Shown here one piece after another: positions 10,305 through 19,095 of a DNA stretch of 33,613 bases (the first letter of the stretch is position 1; the number at the start of each line of letters is the position of its first letter). A model generated the notes under the pieces. That model saw nothing but the letters and a program-made list of their open reading frames with translations. It was not told where the DNA came from and ran no database searches. The DNA comes from Bacilli bacterium (GTDB lineage Bacteria; Bacillota_I; Bacilli_A; RF39; UBA660), in assembly GCA_028699175.1 (NCBI GenBank), contig JAQVVC010000004.1, positions 1 through 33,613 on the forward strand. Reading direction: 5' to 3'. The position numbers were made by a program, and so were the translations under genes.

Positions 10305-10333
10305 ATTATATGAAATTAATTATTAAAAGTCAA
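10305..10333 (-). promoter_or_regulatory. rplM-rpsI promoter TTGACT-17-TATAAT
   Basis: Minus-strand -35 TTGACT (10328-10333), 17-nt spacer, -10 TATAAT (10305-10310). Confidence 0.75.
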
Positions 10334-10358
10334 CCTTAACTTACTAAAATTTGGATAC

Positions 10359-12119
10359 TTACTCTTTTTTTAACTTATATATTGCAATTATATTATCAAA
10401 ATAATATAATTCTTCATATTTATTTGTTTTATAATTATTTAAATTATAATTATCTTTATTATAACGAAGATCCAATACTACATAATCGGTTTCTTTATTA
10501 GTATAATCATAATCGTATAGTTCATCTATATACCATAAATTAGCCACGAAAAAAGTTGTAGCTTTAACACTCATATTATCTGGAATCAATTTTAAACCTT
10601 CATTTATTATTTTTGTTTGTTCTATATTATTAATATAAGATTGAATTATTGTAAATTTTGAAAAATAAGTTGCTGAAAAAAATATTAAAGAGGATGATAC
10701 TCCACATATTAAAAGATTTTTAACCACTTTTTTAGGTAAATTTTTAATATTAATTATTGCAAGATAAAACAGAAAAGCAACGCTACCATAAGTGTATTGA
10801 AAGCCAATATCATATTGATAAACATAATTTGTCATGAGATTTATTAACACAAGCGGTAGTAATAAAATAAGCCCTGATGGTTTTTTTATAGCAAGAGGCA
10901 ACATTGCCATAGGGACAAATATATAAATAATGAAAATTAATTTTTCTATATTCATTAATTGATAAAATAAATAAGCAGGATTTTTAATGATATTAATTAT
11001 AACAAAAACAAGACTGTTTTCCCCATTAAAAAGAAAATTCTCATAACGGTAGGTCATTATTCCTTCACCATATATTTGCATTAAAGTAGTTACCAAAGCA
11101 AAATATATTATTGAAGCAATTATTAAATACCATCCTTTGATATTTTTCCTTTTAGAAAATAATAAATATAAACCTATAATTCCTACGTATATAGCAGCAT
11201 CTTCTTTAACCAACATAACTAATAAAGCAAATAAAGCGGTTAATTTAGAATTACCTTTTTCAATAAAATAAAATAAATATAATATTAAAACGGTCAGGAT
11301 TTTATTTTCATGAAAATAATAGAAGTTTCCACCTATAAGAGCTGGCATTAATATATAAATAATGGATAATGCTATTATTATCTTATTACTATAGTTATAA
11401 TGTTTACAAAGTTTATAAATAGGAATAAGCCCTAATGCTATTACTACTGCTTGCATAATAAGAAGTGTTACTGGATTAGAATAAATTATATAAAATGGCA
11501 AAAAAATGTATAGAATCGGTGAAAAATGAACTGCAAAATGAGATAATAACTTACTTCTTTCAATAGTAGTATAGGGAATTAATGTTTCGTTCATATAATG
11601 AAACATTTGCGAAAAAATCGCAAAATCATAACTAGGTGTTAAATGAGAAAGATAATAAAGGATTGTTAAAGAAGAGATAAATACTACAAAAAATATGCCT
11701 AAACCTATACATATTATGATGGTTGTTTTTCTATTAATGAAAAAACTTTTAATTTTATTACTATAATAATAAATAAGGACTCCCATCATTATGGAGGAAA
11801 TAAGGGCATAATAAAAATTTACTGCAACTGCATTTGTAACGATAAATAATGATAAACACGTACAAATTAATATATAAGGCTCCCATACTTTATATAACTT
11901 ATTTTTAGAAAATAAACATAATAATAAAAACACTAATATAATTATTAAAAGATGCAGTAAAAAAGAAATAGAATTAAAAAATGCACTAGTATAAAAATAA
12001 TTTTTAAAAAACAATATTTCTATTAATGATACAAAGATAAGAGAGATTAATAATTTAGTAATTATTGAATATGTATTTTGTTTTTTTATTATATTAATTA
12101 TTTTTTTAGACTTTTTCAT
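10359..12119 (-). CDS. DUF2079 family polytopic membrane protein (glycosyltransferase-like fold)
   Basis: 586 aa; SYDFAIFSQMFHYMNETLIPYTT...LLSHFAVHFSPILYIFLPFYIIYSNPVTLLIMQAVVIALGLIPIYKL is DUF2079-like. Confidence 0.75.
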   Translation of the reverse strand: MKKSKKIINIIKKQNTYSIITKLLISLIFVSLIEILFFKNYFYTSAFFNSISFLLHLLIIILVFLLLCLFSKNKLYKVWEPYILICTCLSLFIVTNAVAVNFYYALISSIMMGVLIYYYSNKIKSFFINRKTTIIICIGLGIFFVVFISSLTILYYLSHLTPSYDFAIFSQMFHYMNETLIPYTTIERSKLLSHFAVHFSPILYIFLPFYIIYSNPVTLLIMQAVVIALGLIPIYKLCKHYNYSNKIIIALSIIYILMPALIGGNFYYFHENKILTVLILYLFYFIEKGNSKLTALFALLVMLVKEDAAIYVGIIGLYLLFSKRKNIKGWYLIIASIIYFALVTTLMQIYGEGIMTYRYENFLFNGENSLVFVIINIIKNPAYLFYQLMNIEKLIFIIYIFVPMAMLPLAIKKPSGLILLLPLVLINLMTNYVYQYDIGFQYTYGSVAFLFYLAIINIKNLPKKVVKNLLICGVSSSLIFFSATYFSKFTIIQSYINNIEQTKIINEGLKLIPDNMSVKATTFFVANLWYIDELYDYDYTNKETDYVVLDLRYNKDNYNLNNYKTNKYEELYYFDNIIAIYKLKKE

Positions 12120-12143
12120 AATTACCTCTGATTATTTTTAATT

Positions 12144-13793
12144 TTATCCACATATTTTTTTAAATCTTTGAGTTATTTTTTCTTCACCTAATAATTTCAT
12201 TATTTGAAATAAATCTGGTGAGACATCTTTTGTAGTTAAAGCTATTCTTAAAATATTACTAATATCTGCTACACTACCCTTGTAATTATTTGGATTTTCT
12301 TTATATAGTCTCATGTCAGGTGCATATCCTACTTCTTCACTTAGTTTTTTAATTTTACTAAACCAATTCTCTTTATCATCATTGTAATCATAGTATTTAT
12401 TAATATATATGTTAATAATTTGTTTATAATTCTCCAAGTTATTAACTTTGACAAAATTAATTATTTTATTGTCATATAATTCATCATACATATACCAAAT
12501 ATTTTCTTTAACTTCAGACCATGATGCAAAATCTTTTCGAGGTTTTTTTTGTTCTCTTTCAATATTTAGAATCTTAATTGAATAATCAGGATATTTTTTT
12601 AATAAATCATGTAATTCTTTATCATAAATAGATGACCATACCAAAATATTATCATAAACTTCATTAGCAGTTAATCTAGAAATATAATTTTTCGAAATAT
12701 TTAATAATTTTTCTAAATCAAACAAAGAACCACTTGCTGACATTTTTTTGAAATCAAACGCAAATTCTTCTATTCCTTTATCCAAATTTTGATTTAACCA
12801 TTCTTCAAAATTAGAGTTTGCAGTTGTCATTAAATAAAGTTCGACAGCTTTAATAGGGATTCCTTTTTCATGATAATAACTAAGAGCAGCTTCAGGGTCT
12901 TTTCTTTTAGATAATTTTCTAATTGAATCCCCGTCTTTTTTATTAACGGGAGCTAAATGGCAATATTTAGGGAGTTCAAAATTTAATAAATCAAATAATT
13001 GTTTATGAATTGGAAATGAACTTAACCATTCATCGCCTCTTAATATATGTGTTGATCTCATTAAATGATCATCGATAGCATGAGCAAAATGGTATGTTGG
13101 GATACCGTCTGATTTAAGTAAAATAATATCTAAATCATTTTCCGGAAAATCGATTTTACCTTTAATTAAATCTTGGCAACTAATTTTTTTATGAAAGTTT
13201 CCTGGTGATTTTAATCTTAAAACAAAAGGAATACCTTGATTTACTTTTTGTTCTATATCTTCATATGATAAATATTTACATTTAGCATATCTTCCATAAT
13301 AACCCAATCTTTCTTTTTTAGTTTCCTGATTAATTCTAATTTGATTTAAATCTTCTTCACTACAAAAACAAGGATATGCTAGGTTTTTTTCAATTAAACT
13401 TTTGGCAAATGTTTGATATATTTCTTTTCTCTTACTTTGTAAATATGGTCCATAATTTCCTTTATCTTCATTTTCATTTATTCTTCCCTCTTTAATTTCA
13501 ATGTTAAAATTTGCCAAATCATTTATTATACCTTGTATCCCTTTATCAACACTTCTTTTTAAATCCGTATCTTCAATTCTTAAAAAAAATACTCCGTGGG
13601 TATCTTCAGCTATTTTTTTAGCAATAAAAGCAGTTCTTAAACTTCCCATATGAACAAAACCAGTTGGAGAAGGAGCAAATCTAGTTACTACAGCATTAGA
13701 AGGCAAATCTCTTTTAGGATATTTTTCTTCATAATAATTAATGTTTTTATTAATATTTGGATATAACATAACCGCTAATTTTTTATAATCCAT
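12144..13793 (-). CDS. gltX: Glutamate--tRNA ligase, long clostridial-type form with N-terminal extension
   Basis: RFAPSPTGFVHMGSLRTAF, FFLRIEDTDLKRSV, FAHAIDDHLMRSTHILRGDEWLSS, KLSKRKDPEAALSYY. Start at MDYKKL (13793) preferred because GAAGG precedes it. Confidence 0.93.
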   Translation of the reverse strand: MDYKKLAVMLYPNINKNINYYEEKYPKRDLPSNAVVTRFAPSPTGFVHMGSLRTAFIAKKIAEDTHGVFFLRIEDTDLKRSVDKGIQGIINDLANFNIEIKEGRINENEDKGNYGPYLQSKRKEIYQTFAKSLIEKNLAYPCFCSEEDLNQIRINQETKKERLGYYGRYAKCKYLSYEDIEQKVNQGIPFVLRLKSPGNFHKKISCQDLIKGKIDFPENDLDIILLKSDGIPTYHFAHAIDDHLMRSTHILRGDEWLSSFPIHKQLFDLLNFELPKYCHLAPVNKKDGDSIRKLSKRKDPEAALSYYHEKGIPIKAVELYLMTTANSNFEEWLNQNLDKGIEEFAFDFKKMSASGSLFDLEKLLNISKNYISRLTANEVYDNILVWSSIYDKELHDLLKKYPDYSIKILNIEREQKKPRKDFASWSEVKENIWYMYDELYDNKIINFVKVNNLENYKQIINIYINKYYDYNDDKENWFSKIKKLSEEVGYAPDMRLYKENPNNYKGSVADISNILRIALTTKDVSPDLFQIMKLLGEEKITQRFKKICG

Positions 13794-13854
13794 TTTTATG
13801 CCTTCTTTCATATTAATTAATATATCATAATTTGCATTTATTTAAAATAGATTT

Positions 13855-13887
13855 GCCATAAAAAAACAACGATTATAACGTTGTTTT
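13855..13887 (-). terminator. Intrinsic terminator downstream of hsp20
   Basis: AAAACAACG(13863-13871)-attataa-CGTTGTTTT(13879-13887), perfect 9-bp stem, followed by a minus-strand T-run. Confidence 0.82.
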
Positions 13888-13898
13888 AAGTTTTTTCT

Positions 13899-14291
13899 TT
13901 ATTTTATTTCAATGGTTTTCTTTAATTCTTCTTGGTCTTTTTTAGGAACTGTAATTAATAATGTGCCATTATCAAATTTTGCATTTACTTTATCTTCATC
14001 TACTTCTCCTAATGAAAATGTTCTTGAATATTCACCATAACTTCTTTCTCTTCTGATGTAATTTTTATCTTCTTCTTTTTCTTCTTTAGTTTTTGATGCT
14101 TTGATTGTTAAATAATTATTTTTTAATTCAATATTAATGTCTTCTTTATCGAATCCGGGAATATCCATTTCAATATGATACATATTATCCTTTTCATAAA
14201 TATCACATTTCATATCGTTCCTTTTTGATGAAGTAATAAAAAAGTCATCAAAATCATCATTAAAGAAAAAACTTCTTGGAATTAAATTCAT
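13899..14291 (-). CDS. Small heat shock protein Hsp20/alpha-crystallin family
   Basis: NMYHIEMDIPGFDKEDINIELKNNYLTIKASK...IRRERSYGEYSRTFSLGEVDEDKVNAKFDNGTLLITVPK. Start MNLIPRSFF (14291) preferred; AAAGGAAG precedes it. Confidence 0.95.
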   Translation of the reverse strand: MNLIPRSFFFNDDFDDFFITSSKRNDMKCDIYEKDNMYHIEMDIPGFDKEDINIELKNNYLTIKASKTKEEKEEDKNYIRRERSYGEYSRTFSLGEVDEDKVNAKFDNGTLLITVPKKDQEELKKTIEIK

Positions 14292-14315
14292 TAATCCACT
14301 TCCTTTCATAATCTT

Positions 14316-14343
14316 ATTATATCATATTTTTAGCACTTGTCAA
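14316..14343 (-). promoter_or_regulatory. hsp20 promoter TTGACA-16-TATAAT
   Basis: Minus-strand -35 TTGACA (14338-14343) and -10 TATAAT (14316-14321). Confidence 0.75.
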
Positions 14344-14356
14344 CCATAAGTGCTAA
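14330..14356 (-). promoter_or_regulatory. CIRCE element (HrcA operator) overlapping the hsp20 -35
   Basis: TTAGCACTT-N9(GTCAACCAT)-AAGTGCTAA: perfect inverted repeat with the canonical 9-nt spacer, differing from TTAGCACTC-N9-GAGTGCTAA only at the last base of each half-site. Confidence 0.92.
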
Positions 14357-14366
14357 AAGTTGACAA

Positions 14367-14400
14367 AATATTTAACCTAATTTTAATTAGGTTAAATATT
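14367..14400 (-). terminator. Long perfect inverted repeat at the 3' end of the orphan operon, probable terminator
   Basis: AATATTTAACCTAATT-tt-AATTAGGTTAAATATT, 16-bp arms; contains the TAA (14392-14394) of the upstream ORF. The minus-strand T-tract after it is short. Confidence 0.6.
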
Positions 14401-14688
14401 AAAGTTAGTTAAATCATCTATTGTATTATTAAAAATATATAATAAAAGTTCTTTATCAATTTTAATTAGCTCTTGTTCTAAAGTATGGACGGTTCTAAAA
14501 CATAAATCAGGTCGAAAGGTTATGACATTTAATAAATTAGCAACTCCTAATTCTTTTAAATATGTTAAAACTTCTATGACATTATTTCTCATTACTTCAA
14601 AGTTTAAAATTACATCAGGTTTCAAATTTTGCTTTAATAAACTGATGTCTTCTTCGGTAATGTCAAACTGCTCTAAATAATTCATCAT
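14392..14688 (-). CDS. Uncharacterised small helical protein, third gene of the orphan operon
   Basis: ORF track gives 107 aa from a TTG at 14715; ATG-ATG at 14688/14685 preceded by GAGAAGAAGG is an alternative start. Overlaps the upstream gene. Confidence 0.65.
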   Translation of the reverse strand: MMNYLEQFDITEEDISLLKQNLKPDVILNFEVMRNNVIEVLTYLKELGVANLLNVITFRPDLCFRTVHTLEQELIKIDKELLLYIFNNTIDDLTNFNI

Positions 14689-16717
14689 CCTTCTTCTCAA
14701 CTCCCATTCTTTCAACTAAGTTTTTAATAAAGATAAATTCGTTTTCTTCTAAAATTGAATTATACACTAAAGCATATAATAAAGCTTGTTTTTCATTAAA
14801 ACCATCTGCCATTAATAGTTTAAAAACCCTAAAAGCTTTTGGTCTAGATATTATTTGAGTATCAAATATTAGTTCTAATTTCCTTTTTATTAAAGTAAGT
14901 GGTGAATTCGAATAAATGGCCGGCCTATTTCCTTCATCTATTAATTCCATTATTGAATAATCACTTTTTATCATATTAATTTCAGATTCATTAATAATAC
15001 TATCTTCATCTTTAATATATTTTTTTAATTGATTAAATTCTTGGAAAGTCAATCTAGAATCTTCATCACCAAAATTACAATCTTTTAATCTTTTATACTC
15101 AATATTTATATTTTCCCAAACAGGCATTTTATTTTTATAAGCATAATATATTCTTTTGATTATTAATGTCTTTAATATATTACCGGAATTTTTACTATTA
15201 CTATGAATAAACTCATTTAGACCAACTTCAATAAATTGATCAATTTTAGATGCTAAATCAACGCTATTTAATATAGTATAACAAGAATTTTTTTCTTCAA
15301 AAAACAATTTTAAATCAAAACAATACTGTTTTAAAACATCTAAATTCTTTTTAATTAAACTAGAAAAGCTGTTAAAAGAGTTATGAGTATATAGCGAAAG
15401 ATTACATTTATCAATCAAAATACTAATATCAGCACCATAATTAATAAGTAAATCAATATTAAATAGTAATTCTTCATTATCAATATGTAAAAAATTAATA
15501 TTTTTATCAATAATATTATTAATCAAAACATTATATTGTTTAAATATTTTAGCATTTTCAACAAAATTTTGACATCCTTGTTCACTAAAAATAGTTGTGG
15601 CATTATTAACTATCTTAAACAATTCTCCCCCAGCACTTTTTATTCCAAAATAATTATAAAGCGTGCTAAGTATTAATTCTATTCTTTGTTTAGATGATTT
15701 TGTCAAAATAAATATCAATGAGTAAATGTTATTAGTTTTAATTTTAGATAATATTACTTTATTTTCTTCTTTTAAATACTTAGCAAATTCTTCCATTTTA
15801 GTTAGATCTTCACTTGTTAATTTAAGTTTTAATTCATCTTCTAAAATATCATAATTATAACCTAAATAAGATAATATTTCTTTTAATTTTTGGGTATGTT
15901 CAGCATCCACTAACTTAGTAGAAGGTTTCTTTTTTCTTAAATTAATCGAACTAAAAATATCTTGAAAAGGATCAGTGTCTTCAAAATTTAAAGGTGTAAC
16001 CTCTATTTCTTCAATTGCTTCCTCTTTGTTATAATCTTCGATAATTCTTTCTGTAACGATTACTTCTTCTGGTTCTTCTATAAGTTTGATCGGTGTTAAA
16101 TTTATAGTTATATTTGGTTTAATATATTGTTTTTCTTTTATTCCAGTATATATTTCACTTAATTTTCGAGCATTAAATTCATTAACAAAACTATATATTT
16201 TATCTAAATTGTTATCGACATCATTAGGTGTTTCACTACGTACAATTTTTTCTATTATGTTATAATCATTTTCAGTAAATAATTCTTCTTTTTGAACAAT
16301 TCCTAAAATTTTGCGATAATCAGAAATTTGATTTTCGCTTTTTTCTTTCGCATTTTGAATATTATATTCATTTCGTGAAATAGTTAATTTAATTAATTCT
16401 TTTAATTCTTCTAAATTTAGCAATTGATTTTTATTTAGATTCAATTTAGTTTGATTTTGCTTTGCTAATTCAGCTAGACCTTTAATAAATTTGATATTAC
16501 CTAAAAAATAATTACGAGCTTCAAGCGGTTCTAAATTATTTACTAAATTATTAAGAGCACTTTCTGTTAAATTAATAATATCTTCAGGATGGTTAAAATT
16601 ATTTAAAAAAGTATTTAATTCGGCATTATCAAATGCGATTTGTTGAATTTGATTATTGTCTAATGTAGACAAAGCTGGCTTGATAATACTAATTAATAGT
16701 TCTTTTCCTGACAACAT
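14663..16717 (-). CDS. Uncharacterised 684-aa helical protein, no family recognised
   Basis: ATG with strong RBS (AGGAGGG, minus strand); long intact ORF; acidic linker EEPEEVIVTERIIEDYNKEEAIEEIE. Confidence 0.8.
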   Translation of the reverse strand: MLSGKELLISIIKPALSTLDNNQIQQIAFDNAELNTFLNNFNHPEDIINLTESALNNLVNNLEPLEARNYFLGNIKFIKGLAELAKQNQTKLNLNKNQLLNLEELKELIKLTISRNEYNIQNAKEKSENQISDYRKILGIVQKEELFTENDYNIIEKIVRSETPNDVDNNLDKIYSFVNEFNARKLSEIYTGIKEKQYIKPNITINLTPIKLIEEPEEVIVTERIIEDYNKEEAIEEIEVTPLNFEDTDPFQDIFSSINLRKKKPSTKLVDAEHTQKLKEILSYLGYNYDILEDELKLKLTSEDLTKMEEFAKYLKEENKVILSKIKTNNIYSLIFILTKSSKQRIELILSTLYNYFGIKSAGGELFKIVNNATTIFSEQGCQNFVENAKIFKQYNVLINNIIDKNINFLHIDNEELLFNIDLLINYGADISILIDKCNLSLYTHNSFNSFSSLIKKNLDVLKQYCFDLKLFFEEKNSCYTILNSVDLASKIDQFIEVGLNEFIHSNSKNSGNILKTLIIKRIYYAYKNKMPVWENINIEYKRLKDCNFGDEDSRLTFQEFNQLKKYIKDEDSIINESEINMIKSDYSIMELIDEGNRPAIYSNSPLTLIKRKLELIFDTQIISRPKAFRVFKLLMADGFNEKQALLYALVYNSILEENEFIFIKNLVERMGVEKKDDELFRAV

Positions 16718-16744
16718 AATTTTCCCTCCTTTATTATTCTTTGG

Positions 16745-18154
16745 CTATTTTTTTAACGTCTTTGGTTCTTTTTCTCTATATTCCAATATTCTTTTTTTAA
16801 CAATATCATATGTATCTAAATATTCCTTTAAATCCCCAACCATATTTTTATATTCAATTTCATATTGCTTATAATCTTCATTATAATTTTTTAATACTTG
16901 TTTGAAGAAAATTAAATTCAATCTTAAAGTTTCTGCTATATAAGCTAAGGTAACCTTATTCTTTTCATAAGATTCTTCTTCATCTACATATTTTTCATGT
17001 AAAGATGAAATTTTAGTTAGCCTTGTTATATCATCTTCACTAAAACTTTTTAATAATTCTGTTTCTTCGATAATAATTTCTTGAATTCTTTCAATTAGTA
17101 TTGTATTTTCATCTTTTTCAATTGTTTTATCATTTTCAATTGTTTTATCATTTTCAATTGATTTTGATTCTTTTCCCGCTGCTTTAATTTTAGCATCTTT
17201 TAAAATTGGTTCAGGGGTACGAGATATTTCTAATATTTTTTCGCATGTAATTATTGCTTGTTCTTTTATATCAGAAGTAATTTCTTTTCGTTCTAAAATA
17301 ATTTTATCATAAGCATTTATTTCTTTTTCTAGCATTAAACATACTAGGGCATTTTGAATTACTTTATAAGGCTTTTCAGTTTGTTTGGCTATTTCATCAA
17401 CTCTCATTAAAATATTATCTATATTTATAGTTAAGTTTCTTGATAAAAATATTTCTTTTACTTCTTCTAGTGATTTTCCATATTCTTGTTTTTTTCTTTC
17501 TACAATTACTCTATATTTATCAAGTACTTTCTCATCTTCATCTTTAGATATTCCTTTATTAATAACTAAACTATAATTTAATTTACCCACTTCTTTTTTA
17601 ATCACTGATTTAGTTGATAAATCAAAACCACACTTATTAAGCATATCATTAAAATCATTCATATCAAAAATGGGCTTATTTAGTTGTCCACCTTTGAATT
17701 TATCAAGATATCCATTGTAAGATTCAAGCACTTCTTCTAATGAAGAGATATGGTCTTTTTGTTCATTTTTATATTGAGATAAATAATTTGATATGTGGAG
17801 CGCTATTTTTTCTGTTTCTTCGATAGCTTGATTATATTGAGGCGCTTCAGCAACATTGCCATGAGTAGAGGTTATTTCACGATATAATTTAATAATTTCT
17901 TTATTTTTGGAAAAGGTTTCGGTTAATTTTAATATATCCTCTTCTCCCATTTCTTCTAATATATTACTATAATCTTGATCATTTATTTTAACTATATCAT
18001 CTATTTTTAATTTATCTTCAGTAATATTATATTTAAACAGAATATTTTCAATTGCTAATACGGCATTTTTATTTCTTTCTAATTCAGTAATTAGAGAAGT
18101 GGTCGTTGTTATTCGTTTTGTTAATTCATCTAATAATATTTGTATCGGTTTCAA
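16745..18154 (-). CDS. Uncharacterised 469-aa coiled-coil-rich protein, first gene of the orphan operon
   Basis: TTG start preceded by GAGAGGTGAT; long K/E-rich helical ORF. Confidence 0.78.
   Translation of the reverse strand: MKPIQILLDELTKRITTTTSLITELERNKNAVLAIENILFKYNITEDKLKIDDIVKINDQDYSNILEEMGEEDILKLTETFSKNKEIIKLYREITSTHGNVAEAPQYNQAIEETEKIALHISNYLSQYKNEQKDHISSLEEVLESYNGYLDKFKGGQLNKPIFDMNDFNDMLNKCGFDLSTKSVIKKEVGKLNYSLVINKGISKDEDEKVLDKYRVIVERKKQEYGKSLEEVKEIFLSRNLTINIDNILMRVDEIAKQTEKPYKVIQNALVCLMLEKEINAYDKIILERKEITSDIKEQAIITCEKILEISRTPEPILKDAKIKAAGKESKSIENDKTIENDKTIEKDENTILIERIQEIIIEETELLKSFSEDDITRLTKISSLHEKYVDEEESYEKNKVTLAYIAETLRLNLIFFKQVLKNYNEDYKQYEIEYKNMVGDLKEYLDTYDIVKKRILEYREKEPKTLKK
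17115..17168. repeat. 18-bp in-frame minisatellite (about 3 copies) encoding (S/T)IENDK / ENDKTI
   Basis: TTTTCAATTGTTTTATCA x2 exact (17115-17132, 17133-17150) plus a degenerate copy TTTTCAATTGATTTTGAT (17151-17168). Confidence 0.85.
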
Positions 18155-18274
18155 TATATCACCTCTCTACTATAAAGTAATTTTAGCATATTATTAGTTA
18201 ACATTCAAATAAAAAGTATCTTTACAATTCATATATAAATGATTTAAAATGTGATACAATATTAAGAGGCTATT

Positions 18275-19051
18275 ATGAAAATATTATTTAAAAAGACTAT
18301 TTTTTTCTTATTATGTTTCACTTTCTTTATTACTTATGTAAATGCAGAAGAATATAATATCGATAGTGTTAAATTTAAAAAATGTGTTGACGGAGATACA
18401 GCAGTGTTTACTTTAAATAATGAAGATATTAAAGTAAGATTTTTAGCAATAGATACTCCAGAAACTGTTCATCCTAATCAAGGAAAAGATCCTATTGGAC
18501 TATTAGCTAGTGAGTATACATGTAATAAAATTAACAATGCCAAAAATATAAAATTAGAATATGATGAAGCCAGTTCTAAATATGATAAATATAAGCGGGT
18601 TCTAGCTTGGATCTGGATAGATAATCATTTACTTCAAGAAGAGCTAATTAATTTAGGATATGCTAAGCTTGCCTATCTTTATGGAGATTATAAATATTTA
18701 GATAGACTATTTAAATCAGAAGATATATCAAAAGAAAAGAAATTAGGTATGTGGAGTACTAAGGATTTTGTTTATAAAGTAGAATTTCATATAGATGATA
18801 AAATAATTACTAAAGAAGTATTTGAAAATGATAAACTAAAATACTTTGAAGCTCATAAAAAAGGCTATCAATTTATTGGATGGAATTATAATAATAAAAA
18901 TTTTGATTTTAATACTAGAATTAATGATGATATCATATTAAAAGCTGAATTTAAAAAAAATATTACTAATTCGGAAATAATATTATTTGTTTTACTATTA
19001 TTAGCATATTTTATTAATAAAAAAGTAATAAAAAAGAAATTGAAGAAATAA
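18275..19051 (+). CDS. Secreted/membrane-anchored thermonuclease (SNase) with an InlB B-repeat-like domain and C-terminal TM
   Basis: Signal peptide; CVDGDTAVFTLNNEDIKVRFLAIDTPET...YDKYKRVLAWIWID; YKVEFHIDDKIITKEVFENDKLKYFEAHKKGYQFIGWNYNNKNFDFNTRINDDIILKAEF; C-terminal ILFVLLLLAYFINKKVIKKK. Confidence 0.88.
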   Translation: MKILFKKTIFFLLCFTFFITYVNAEEYNIDSVKFKKCVDGDTAVFTLNNEDIKVRFLAIDTPETVHPNQGKDPIGLLASEYTCNKINNAKNIKLEYDEASSKYDKYKRVLAWIWIDNHLLQEELINLGYAKLAYLYGDYKYLDRLFKSEDISKEKKLGMWSTKDFVYKVEFHIDDKIITKEVFENDKLKYFEAHKKGYQFIGWNYNNKNFDFNTRINDDIILKAEFKKNITNSEIILFVLLLLAYFINKKVIKKKLKK

Positions 19052-19068
19052 AATAATTATGTTATAAT
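19040..19068 (+). promoter_or_regulatory. Candidate extended -10 promoter (TTGAAG-17-TATAAT, TGTTATAAT) for the 350-aa protein
   Basis: TG at 19060-19061, TATAAT 19063-19068, AAGGAG RBS ~19083, ATG 19096. Confidence 0.55.
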
Positions 19069-19095
19069 TTTCATATAATAAAAAGGAGTGTAAAA

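Noticed and set aside
11584-11606. AATGTTTC-N11-GAAACATT inverted repeat as a possible parS-like site
   Set aside because: Lacks the parS core TGTTTCACGTGAAACA, has a long spacer and lies within the DUF2079 coding sequence; likely coincidence.
13794-13862. T-box or other riboswitch upstream of gltX
   Set aside because: The intergenic space is too short and no T-box core motif or antiterminator is visible.
14360-14365. Plus-strand TTGACA next to CIRCE as a divergent promoter
   Set aside because: No plus-strand gene follows; the region downstream is the antisense of the orphan operon.
16370-16382. ATTTCGTGAAAT as a possible degenerate parS
   Set aside because: Does not match the parS consensus and lies inside an ORF.
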